A stretch of DNA of 64,000 bases from JBDHHQ01 sp039586035 (GTDB taxonomy: Bacteria; Gemmatimonadota; Gemmatimonadetes; Longimicrobiales; Gaopeijiaceae). The notes beneath the pieces were generated by a model. It was not told where the DNA came from, did no database searches, and was given only the letters and a program-made list of their open reading frames with translations. A program made the translations under genes and the position numbers. The DNA is taken from assembly GCA_039586035.1 (NCBI GenBank), contig JBDHLD010000004.1:1-64000 (forward strand), given 5' to 3'. Shown one piece after another: positions 1-6,639 of this stretch. Each line of letters starts with the position of its first letter. Position 1 is the first letter of the stretch.

Positions 1-617
1 GACCTCGAGCGCCATGAAGTCCACCCCCGTGGCGGTGGCGACCTCGGAGAGTACGTCCGGTGGGGCACCGGCATCGACTACGAAGTCACCCGGTCGCAGG
101 TCGCCCATGGACTCTGCGACGCGGCCCACGCCCACCCCGCCGTCCCACAGCAGGTTGACGGCCTTGAAGGCCGCATTCTGCCGTCCGTCCAGGACGTAGC
201 CATGGGCTCCGGCAGTCACTCGGCCCATCGGTTCGAGCCAACCGTCGACCGCCGCCAGCGGTGCCTCGACGGCGGTGGTCACCGGGTCGACCCGGACGCC
301 CATGAACTCGGCCATGTTGTCCGCGGACATGTCGTAGGGCCTGATCGGGTTGCCGTCCCGGTCCCGAGTGTAGGTGTTGTCCGGGTAGTACGTCTGGCCC
401 AACAGCCACCGGATAACCCCCCGCTTGGGTTGGGCCATGGTCACGACGTAGGCGCCGGCGCCGTAAACCCGCCCCTCGTGGACGAACTCGGCCGAGGCTC
501 GCTGCACGTCCACACCCTGGCCCAACAGCTTGTTCACCATGTGTTGCATGGTCAGGGGATCGTGCTGCTCGGCCGGGATCACGAACGCCTTGATCTCGCC
601 CTGCAGGCCTCGCTCCG
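1..617 (-). pseudogene. Frame-shifted continuation of the M14 peptidase gene, running off the left edge
   Basis: Reading the minus strand in the frame offset by one base from the 579-1760 reading frame gives an uninterrupted protein. It begins around TERGLQGEIKAFVIPAEQHD and continues through QHMVNKLLGQGVDVQRASAE and PYDMSADNMAEFMGV to the window edge. This matches the C-terminal region that M14 proteins of this size carry after the catalytic domain, and it joins the upstream part without losing residues if one base is added or two removed near 618-626. The stop codon lies outside the window. It may be a true disrupted gene or a sequencing/assembly error. Confidence 0.7.
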
Positions 618-1760
618 TCTGCGCGTGGCCAGGTACGCGACTTTCTGCCGCTCGACGATGTCTCTGACCGTCCACCAGCCGCCGGCCCAGGGGTTCGGGA
701 ACGTGGTTTGCTCCTCGTACTCGGGCAGTTGCCGAGATCCACCCAGCTGCTCCGGGTGGACGTAGAGGGGCGTCGCCAGACGGGCGCTGGCCGACTCCGT
801 GAGCATCCCGGCGATGTTGTGGAACGGCGTGATCCAGTGGAAGCCGAAGTGACCCCACCCCGAGTAGATGGCGGCGTTCACCGCCCCCTCCAGGTTCTCC
901 TCCTCCATCTTGTACGCCATGTGGGCGCCGTACCACGACATCTCCCGCCACACCAGCGGATCGCCCTCGGGCCGCACCGGCTCGGCGTAGGGGGGCAGGT
1001 AGATGCGGGCCGTGTAGGAGCCCATCTGGTGGTGGTCCACGTACGCCTGCGGGATCCATTCACGGAACATGATCTCGGCGCCGTACTGTGACTCCACCGT
1101 GTTCTGCATGAACGCGTCACGGTTGTTGTCGTGGCCGATGTAGTGGTGGTAGAGCCACGGCAGACCCGCACCCTCGTACTCGGTACCCACCCACTCGTGG
1201 TACCAGTCGGCCACCATGATCTGCCCGTCGGGATTGAAGCATGGGATCATGATCCCCACGGTGTTGTCCATGATCCGGACCATCTCCTCGTCCGTCCGGC
1301 TCACCATATCGTACGCCAGCTCCGCAGCGGTCTGCCCCGCGGCGACCTCGGTGGAATGAAGGCACATGGACTGCACGATGACGGCTCGACCGTTCGCGAC
1401 GGCGTCCTCGACCTCCGCCATGGACGCCCCGCGGGGGTCGCTGAGCGTGGCGTTCATGCGCTTCAGCTCGTCGAGGCGCACCAGGTTGGCCGGAGACGAG
1501 AAATAGAGCGCAAGAAACGGGTTTCCCAGGGTGGTGGGACCCATGTTCACGACCTTCAGACGGTCGCTCGCCTGCCCCAACAGCTCGTAGTACTCCACGA
1601 GCCTGTCCCAACGCGCCAACTGCCGGTCGGCCCCCATCTGATGGCCGAAGAACTCCTCGGGGCTGGGCACCGCAGGGGCCTGCCCGGAAAGGGACGCGGT
1701 CGATGCGACGAGGAGCGCGGCGAGCCCGGCGAGGGGCGTGAGCAGGCGGATCAGGGTCAT
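579..1760 (-). CDS. Secreted M14-family zinc carboxypeptidase, N-terminal and catalytic part (frame lost near 3' end)
   Basis: Encodes a secreted metallo-carboxypeptidase-like enzyme for extracytoplasmic peptide hydrolysis. The ATG at 1760 follows an AGGAGG at a good distance and opens a signal peptide (residues 1-27, hydrophobic core ending in SLSGQA). Zinc and catalytic motifs of family M14 are visible: HSTE at residues 135-138, NPDG at 175-178, DHHQMG at 241-246 and a catalytic-type Glu in MLTESAS near 321. The frame stays family-like up to WTVRDIVERQKVAYLAT, then turns into an Arg/Ser-rich tail and stops at 579. The expected continuation is readable in another frame on the same strand (see 1-617), so this is one gene with a frameshift at about 618-626. 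The family assignment is firm; whether the enzyme is functional is not. Confidence 0.85.
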   Translation of the reverse strand: MTLIRLLTPLAGLAALLVASTASLSGQAPAVPSPEEFFGHQMGADRQLARWDRLVEYYELLGQASDRLKVVNMGPTTLGNPFLALYFSSPANLVRLDELKRMNATLSDPRGASMAEVEDAVANGRAVIVQSMCLHSTEVAAGQTAAELAYDMVSRTDEEMVRIMDNTVGIMIPCFNPDGQIMVADWYHEWVGTEYEGAGLPWLYHHYIGHDNNRDAFMQNTVESQYGAEIMFREWIPQAYVDHHQMGSYTARIYLPPYAEPVRPEGDPLVWREMSWYGAHMAYKMEEENLEGAVNAAIYSGWGHFGFHWITPFHNIAGMLTESASARLATPLYVHPEQLGGSRQLPEYEEQTTFPNPWAGGWWTVRDIVERQKVAYLATRRRSEACRARSRRS

Positions 1761-1912
1761 CGGGGCCCTCCTGGGACCGGCGGTCGTACGGCTTCTCCCC
1801 GCCTTCTGAGCTCGGCGGTGAGAGAACCTAGGTGAGTGGAAGCCCTGGGCGAAAGCAGCTCCGCGGCGGGGGGTGCTCGGGGCGCGGGCCCCCGGTCGGC
1901 GGCTACCGCCGA

Positions 1913-2374
1913 CTAGGGCCCTCCTTCCGCGCCTTCCCCAGACGTCGGCTCCGTCCCCGTCGTCAGGGCACGGTCCGCCCACGACGAGCGCTCATCGGAG
2001 AGCGCGGCCTCGACCCGTTGCACCAGAACGTGCAGGCGATCGTCCCCGTCGTAGGGTGCGGATCGGGTAAGGAAGACGTACTTTTCTCGTTTGAGCCGCT
2101 CGGCGGTCTGACGGTATTCGACCCACGTCTCCTGGAACTGGAAGAGGCTCATGACGCCGGCAATCACCGCCACGGCCACACCCAGGAGCCCGGTGGATAG
2201 CGCGAAAGCGTCGCCGGACTCACGGATGAGCCCGGTCACGAAAGGGATCGAAGCGGCGGCGGCCAGCTCGATCAGTCGCAGCCTGCGAAACATCTTCTGA
2301 TTCCGTCCCGCCTTCGCTGACAGCCATTGGATCTGATCGTCGAGGCGGTCCGTGAGGTAGGCTTGTTCATCCAT
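1913..2374 (-). CDS. DUF4231 (SLATT-like) two-helix membrane protein
   Basis: A 153-residue protein with the DUF4231 layout. It has an N-terminal amphipathic part (YLTDRLDDQIQWLSAKAGRN), two adjacent membrane helices (about residues 35-80, around IPFVTGLI and LLGVAVAVIAGVMSLFQFQE), and a conserved tail TAERLKREKYVFLTRSAPY followed by a helical end. The start at 2374 is chosen because AGGAGA precedes it and the family begins there; an upstream start would add about 17 unlikely residues. DUF4231 belongs to the SLATT group of two-TM proteins predicted to be membrane effectors in nucleotide-signalling conflict systems, but no nucleotidyltransferase or SLOG partner is next to it, so its role here is open. 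Confidence 0.75.
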   Translation of the reverse strand: MDEQAYLTDRLDDQIQWLSAKAGRNQKMFRRLRLIELAAAASIPFVTGLIRESGDAFALSTGLLGVAVAVIAGVMSLFQFQETWVEYRQTAERLKREKYVFLTRSAPYDGDDRLHVLVQRVEAALSDERSSWADRALTTGTEPTSGEGAEGGP

Positions 2375-2505
2375 GTAGGTCTCCTGTGGTAGCCCAACAC
2401 CCGCTCCACCCGTGGTCCCCCGCACGCCTTCCCGCCCGGCCTCAGCTCGCTGCCGGGTTGCACGCGCCTCTCATATCGGTCGCGCAGTTCCCGCACGCTT
2501 CGCGC

Positions 2506-3309
2506 TCAGACCGGTCGGCCCTCCCGGCGACCGACCCAGTTCGCCACGAGAGCGTGGATCGCCTCGACGCCGTCGGTCAGGGCCGCCGGCCCGGGCTGCA
2601 GGATCAACGGTGACTTGATCTCGTGGACCTCACCGTCCCGGACCGCTGGCAACCCGCTCCACCCGTCCCTCGCCAGCACCCGCTCCGGCCTGAACTTCCG
2701 CCCGCACCACGAGCCGATGATGATGTCGGGGGCACGTTCGACGACGTCAAGGGGATCCGCGATGATTCGGTCCTTGGCCAGCGACCCGCTTGCCTTCTCG
2801 GGAAAGCAGTCTTCCCCGCCCGCGCACTCGATCAGCTCCGAAACCCAGCGGATCCCGGAGATGAGGGGATCCATCCACTCCTCGAAGTACACCCGGGGTC
2901 GGACCGGGAACTCCGATGCGGCCCCCCTGATTCGGTCCAGGTTGCCTTCCAGCGCCGACGCGAGACGCTCGCCCTTCTCGGCCTCCCCGATCAAGCCGCC
3001 GAGGGCCCGCACGGTCCGGAGTATCTCTGCCACGCTACGGTGGTTGAAGACATGCACTTCGATCCCCGCGCGGATCAGATCGCGGGCGATGTCGGCCTGG
3101 AGGTCGGAGAAGCCCAGGACGAGGTCCGGCTTCAGTTCCACGATGCGATCGATCTTCGCACTCGTGAACGCTGATACCTTCGGCTTTTCCCGGCGGGCTC
3201 GGGGGGGTCGAACCGTGAAGCCGGAGATGCCGACGATGCGCCAGTCCTCTTCCATGAGGTACAGCGCTTCGGTCGTCTCCTCCGTGAGGCACACGATCCG
3301 GTGGTACAT
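2506..3309 (-). CDS. BtuF-like (cobalamin/iron-type) substrate-binding domain protein without signal peptide
   Basis: 267 residues with the two-lobed periplasmic-binding fold of the BtuF/FhuD class. The N-lobe (MYHRIVCLTEETTEALY, IVGISGFTVRP, ELKPDLVLGFSDLQADIA), a long connecting helix and the C-lobe (RVYFEEWMDPLISG, GGEDCFPEKASGSLAKDRII, APDIIIGSWCG) are all visible. The protein begins directly at the first beta strand, with no signal peptide or lipobox, so it is predicted to be cytoplasmic. No BtuCD permease or ATPase is nearby. It is the last gene of a minus-strand operon, 6 bp after the MmcQ/YjbR gene. The ligand is not determinable; cobalamin is suggested only by family. Confidence 0.75.
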   Translation of the reverse strand: MYHRIVCLTEETTEALYLMEEDWRIVGISGFTVRPPRARREKPKVSAFTSAKIDRIVELKPDLVLGFSDLQADIARDLIRAGIEVHVFNHRSVAEILRTVRALGGLIGEAEKGERLASALEGNLDRIRGAASEFPVRPRVYFEEWMDPLISGIRWVSELIECAGGEDCFPEKASGSLAKDRIIADPLDVVERAPDIIIGSWCGRKFRPERVLARDGWSGLPAVRDGEVHEIKSPLILQPGPAALTDGVEAIHALVANWVGRREGRPV

Positions 3310-3315
3310 CGCTCC

Positions 3316-3699
3316 TCAGTCCCCCCTCGACTCGTCGAGCGGACGCTTCGGCGCCACCCGCTCGTACGCCTCTGCGATCAGCTCCTCCAGCTCCTGCGGA
3401 TCCAGTCGAGTCTCCGCCCAGAGAGACACCCAGCCGTGCTGCCCGATATACGGGGTCCGGAAGAACCGACGCCCCTCGACCCGCAACAGGGCCTCCTGGG
3501 TGCTGGGATGCGTCTTCACGGCCACCGAGGCCCCTTCCGGCCCCTCGCCGATGATGACGAATGGCCGATCCGACACCCTGAAGGAAAGGTGCCCGAAAGC
3601 GTCCACCGCCTCTTCGACCTCGGGTAGGCGACTGCACAGCCCTCGCACCACCTCGACGGCACGAAGGCCTTGCTCGGACCGAATCGTCCTTCCCGTCAT
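3316..3699 (-). CDS. MmcQ/YjbR family protein
   Basis: A 127-residue protein of the YjbR fold (CyaY-like, sometimes called DNA-binding). Recognisable features are the opening helix VEVVRGLCSRLPEVEEAVDAFGHLSFRV, the strand FVIIGEG, the segment SVAVKTHPSTQEALL, the GRRFFRTPYIGQHGWVSLW block and the closing helical stretch ELEELIAEAYERVAPKR. Its ATG overlaps the stop of the upstream sirtuin gene as ATGA, so the two are translationally coupled. Biochemical function is not established for the family. Confidence 0.85.
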   Translation of the reverse strand: MTGRTIRSEQGLRAVEVVRGLCSRLPEVEEAVDAFGHLSFRVSDRPFVIIGEGPEGASVAVKTHPSTQEALLRVEGRRFFRTPYIGQHGWVSLWAETRLDPQELEELIAEAYERVAPKRPLDESRGD

Positions 3700-4436
3700 C
3701 GTCCGTTCTCTTCCAACAGAATGGGAAGCGCCCGAGCGGCTCCGTCGGCTACCGCCGCCGTCACGATGTCAGACGGTAGCACGGGCTCGGGGTTGATCTC
3801 CACGACGCGGCCCCCCTGGGCGGCGATCCGCCAGATGGGCTCCAGAAGGTAGGGAAACTGGGCCGTCGTGCCCACGACCAGCGCCAGGTCCACGCCCGCT
3901 TCGACGAAGGCGCCCATCCGATCGAGATCCCCCGGATCCAGGAGCTCCTCGAACAGAACGACGTCCGGTCTCAGGGGCCTCGAGCAGCGAGGGCAGGGGG
4001 GACGGTCCGGCAGCGCTCCATAACCCGAGATCGGGCCGGTGTGGAAACACGCTTCGCAGCGCAGGCGGAGGACGTTGCCGTGGAGCTCCACCAGCGCCTC
4101 GCTTCCAGCGCGCGCGTGCAGGCCGTCCACGTTCTGGGTCACCGTGAGGACCGCGAAGGCATCCTCCAGCTCCGCGATGACCCGGTGGGCCGCGTTGGGC
4201 TCGGCACCTTCGCTCGCCAGGGCGAGCTCGCGGATGTAGCGCCAGACCAGCCCCGGTCGGCGACGCCACATGGATCCTGACAGGATCTCCTCGATCTCGT
4301 ACCCTTCGGGGGTCGGTCCCTGCGTGTAGAGGCCGCCTACCCCCCGGTAGGTCGGGAGTCCCGAGTCCGCCGAGATTCCTGCCCCCGTCAGCACGAGGAC
4401 GCGTTCCACGTCTCGGAGGAGGGGCGCGGACCTCAC
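3696..4436 (-). CDS. SIR2-family NAD-dependent protein deacylase (sirtuin)
   Basis: Removes acyl groups from protein lysines using NAD+, producing nicotinamide and O-acyl-ADP-ribose. All sirtuin hallmarks are present in 246 residues: the NAD-binding GAGISADSGLPTYRG (18-32), TQNVDGLHARAGS (100-112), catalytic His119 in ELHGN, and four zinc Cys at 127, 130, 148 and 151 (CEAC and CPRC). The start codon is GTG and overlaps the upstream DUF4375 stop as GTGA; the 3' end overlaps the YjbR start. It sits in the middle of a four-gene operon rather than next to an acetyltransferase or acs gene, so its substrate is unknown. Confidence 0.92.
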   Translation of the reverse strand: MRSAPLLRDVERVLVLTGAGISADSGLPTYRGVGGLYTQGPTPEGYEIEEILSGSMWRRRPGLVWRYIRELALASEGAEPNAAHRVIAELEDAFAVLTVTQNVDGLHARAGSEALVELHGNVLRLRCEACFHTGPISGYGALPDRPPCPRCSRPLRPDVVLFEELLDPGDLDRMGAFVEAGVDLALVVGTTAQFPYLLEPIWRIAAQGGRVVEINPEPVLPSDIVTAAVADGAARALPILLEENGR

Positions 4437-5194
4437 GAAGGTCCTCCACCGGACGAGCTCTCAGGCGCGATCCGCGTACCGAATGCGTCGATGACCGAGC
4501 CCGAGAGATCCTCACCGGCCCGAAAGAACTCCTCGTCCAGCTCGGCCAGCTCGGGCGTGAGCGCGTCCCAGGCTTCGGCCATGGTCACCCGCCTCGATGC
4601 TACCAGGCGCGACGCCTCTTCCAGGACACGGCGTGTCCGCGGCGCGTCCATCTGCCGTAGGACCTCGATCGTAGCCGACAGATGCACGCCCTCGGTGTTG
4701 GCCAGGTACTGACCGATCCCGCCGTTGTTCAGCTGGGCCTCGAGCAGGCCCACCAGGAACACGGCCCGGCGCAGCGGATCGAGCCTCGCAAGCTGGTCGG
4801 CGTCAACGTCCCATACATCCTCATTGAGCGCGTAGAAGCGATCGTGTCTGGGGTCCGCCGGCACCGGCGGCGTGGCAGGGCCAACGATGGAGACGTCTGC
4901 CGAGATCGTGCCCGCCGTCGACGAACCGACGATCCTGACGGTCGTATCGGTGCCGACCAGAGGCGCCACGAAGGTCAGCTGGCCCTCCGTCGCCGACTCC
5001 TCCTCGAAGGCGAAGCCCAGACCGTTCAGCCGCTGCACGGCCCGCCGCAGGCCGTCCAGTCCGTCCTGCTGGATCAAGGCCAGAAGCCAGCCCTCGAAGT
5101 CGGCGCGCAGCGGAGACCACGTGCCCGGCTCGACCGCTGCCAACTCCTTCACCGCCTCTGGCGTAAAGCGCTCGAAGTCCCTGTCAGAGGTCAA
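4433..5194 (-). CDS. DMP19/DUF4375 family protein
   Basis: The protein carries the DUF4375 (DMP19-like) domain in its second half, recognisable from FYALNEDVWDVD, LLEAQLNNGGIGQYLANTEG and the helix ATIEVLRQMDAPRTRRVLEE. DMP19 itself is a DNA-mimic protein, but only the fold is shared here and a DNA-mimic role should not be assumed. The first half (about 100 residues) is not assigned. The start used is a TTG at 5194 preceded by GGAGG four bases upstream; a GTG at 5257 would add 21 residues. It is the first gene of the DUF4375-sirtuin-YjbR-BtuF operon and diverges from the UvrC-like gene. Confidence 0.7.
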   Translation of the reverse strand: MTSDRDFERFTPEAVKELAAVEPGTWSPLRADFEGWLLALIQQDGLDGLRRAVQRLNGLGFAFEEESATEGQLTFVAPLVGTDTTVRIVGSSTAGTISADVSIVGPATPPVPADPRHDRFYALNEDVWDVDADQLARLDPLRRAVFLVGLLEAQLNNGGIGQYLANTEGVHLSATIEVLRQMDAPRTRRVLEEASRLVASRRVTMAEAWDALTPELAELDEEFFRAGEDLSGSVIDAFGTRIAPESSSGGGPS

Positions 5195-5353
5195 GTCTCC
5201 TCCCTCTCCACGTGAAGGCAAGACCGGTTCGACAGGCTCGTTTGCCACCCGCCGCACACTCGGTCTCTCCCCTGCTCGGCCTCCGTTATCCTGGTCGAAC
5301 GCGCCTGCGAAGAAAAGGCTGGCGCCCCCGGCCGCGTGCGCCCTACATTACCC

Positions 5354-5368
5354 GAACAAAAAGCGAAC
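5354..5368 (+). promoter_or_regulatory. Possible LexA (SOS) box, GAAC-N7-GAAC
   Basis: A direct repeat GAAC, seven bases (aaaaagc), GAAC lies 50 bp upstream of the predicted start of the UvrC-like gene. GAAC-N7-GAAC is the reverse complement of the GTTC-N7-GTTC operator used by alphaproteobacterial LexA. It sits in an AT-richer island just downstream of a weak -10-like TACATT (5344-5349). The match is exact in the eight fixed positions, but the motif is short and the LexA site of this lineage is not known to me. Confidence 0.35.
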
Positions 5369-5418
5369 ATCACGCTGCAGCCGTCGCCCCACTCCCTTCG
5401 CCTGCCGACCCCCGCGCC

Positions 5419-6639
5419 GTGCCAGAAGACAGCCCGCTCCGCGACTACGTGCGCGCACACGCCCAGAACCGGCCCGGCGTGTACCGGATGATCGGAAGGG
5501 ACCACGAGGTGCTCTACGTCGGCAAGTCCATCCGGGTACGAGGGCGCCTGCTTTCGTACTTCCGAGCGGACCGGAGCGACAAGGCATCGGAACTGATCCG
5601 CGAGACGCGCCAGATCGCCTGGGAATACGTGCCCAGCGAGTTCGCGGCGCTCGTGCGCGAGATGAAGCTCATTCAACGATCCCAGCCCGCCTACAACGTC
5701 CAGCACAGGCGCAAGCGCCGGTACGCGTTCGTCAAGATCACCCGCGAGCGGGCGCCGCGGGTACTGCCGGTGACCCGCGTGATCGAAGACGGAGCGACCT
5801 ACTACGGACCCTTCCCCGCGGTGGGCCGCGTCGCCCAGAGCGTCCGGGAGCTGGGCCAGGCGTTGGAGCTGCGAGACTGCCCCGCGACCATGCCGGTCCA
5901 CTTTGCGGACCAGCTCGACCTCTGGAGCCCGGACCGAACGCCGGGCTGCCTACGGGCGGACCTGGGCACGTGCCTGGCTCCGTGCTGCGGCCGAGCCGAT
6001 GCGGCCTCCTATCGGGAGAGGGTGCGCCAGGCTCGGGACTTCCTCGACGGCTCCGGCGTCGAGCCCGTGCGCAGGGTGGACGAGGCGATGCGTGAAGCAG
6101 CCCGTCGGCTGGACTTCGAGTATGCCGCCATCCTGCGGGACCGTGGCGACCGTCTTCGCCGGTTCCGGGAGGAGCTGCTGGCGTTCCGGGGGCAGGTGGA
6201 GAGCCTCTCGTTCGTGTACGCCGTACCGGGCTTCGAGGGTGACCACCGCCTGTACCTGATCCGTAGAGGCACGATCCGTGACGAGATCCCCGCGCCCACG
6301 ACCGACGTGCAGCGGGCCGCCGTCGCCGCCCGTGTTCGGCAGGTGTTCCAGCAGGGCGACCCGGGTCCAGCGGGACTGAAGGCCCACGAGGCGGCCGAGA
6401 TCCTGCTGGTGGCCCGCTGGTTTCGTCTCCGAGCGGAGCAGCGCGACGCGACGATGACGGCGCGACGATGGCTGCGGGAGGGTAGCAGCCGGATGACGTT
6501 CGAGCCCTCGGCGACCGAACCCACCCCCTCATCGCGCACGGCGCGGCGAGCGGCCCGCGTCGACGGTCGGGCGCCCTATCGCTCGGGCGCCAGCAACAGC
6601 CGGCTGCCGGTGGCGGCTTCGACGGCCCTGCGGGAGTAG
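5419..6639 (+). CDS. Stand-alone UvrC-like GIY-YIG nuclease-domain protein
   Basis: About 406 residues covering only the N-terminal two-thirds of the UvrC plan. It has a GIY-YIG domain (GVY at 20-22, LYVGKS at 32-37), a Cys cluster (C154, C177, C185, C189; the last three spaced as in the 4Fe-4S site of UvrC), a UVR helix pair (around DEAMREAARRLDFEYAAILR) and a domain beginning SLSFVYAVPGFEGDHRLYLI. The RNase H-like endonuclease and HhH domains of true UvrC are absent. This resembles the C-terminal half of DnaQ-UvrC fusion proteins, here without the exonuclease. A GTG at 5419 is the likely start; the open frame extends back to 5212 but with a non-family, Arg/Pro-rich sequence. Its 3' end overlaps the convergent penicillin acylase gene by 64 bp. 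Confidence 0.82.
   Translation: MPEDSPLRDYVRAHAQNRPGVYRMIGRDHEVLYVGKSIRVRGRLLSYFRADRSDKASELIRETRQIAWEYVPSEFAALVREMKLIQRSQPAYNVQHRRKRRYAFVKITRERAPRVLPVTRVIEDGATYYGPFPAVGRVAQSVRELGQALELRDCPATMPVHFADQLDLWSPDRTPGCLRADLGTCLAPCCGRADAASYRERVRQARDFLDGSGVEPVRRVDEAMREAARRLDFEYAAILRDRGDRLRRFREELLAFRGQVESLSFVYAVPGFEGDHRLYLIRRGTIRDEIPAPTTDVQRAAVAARVRQVFQQGDPGPAGLKAHEAAEILLVARWFRLRAEQRDATMTARRWLREGSSRMTFEPSATEPTPSSRTARRAARVDGRAPYRSGASNSRLPVAASTALRE

Noticed and set aside
86..742. 218-codon open frame on the minus strand at the left edge
   Set aside because: Its Arg/Gly-rich translation is a shadow frame of the M14 peptidase continuation, which reads as a real protein in another frame.
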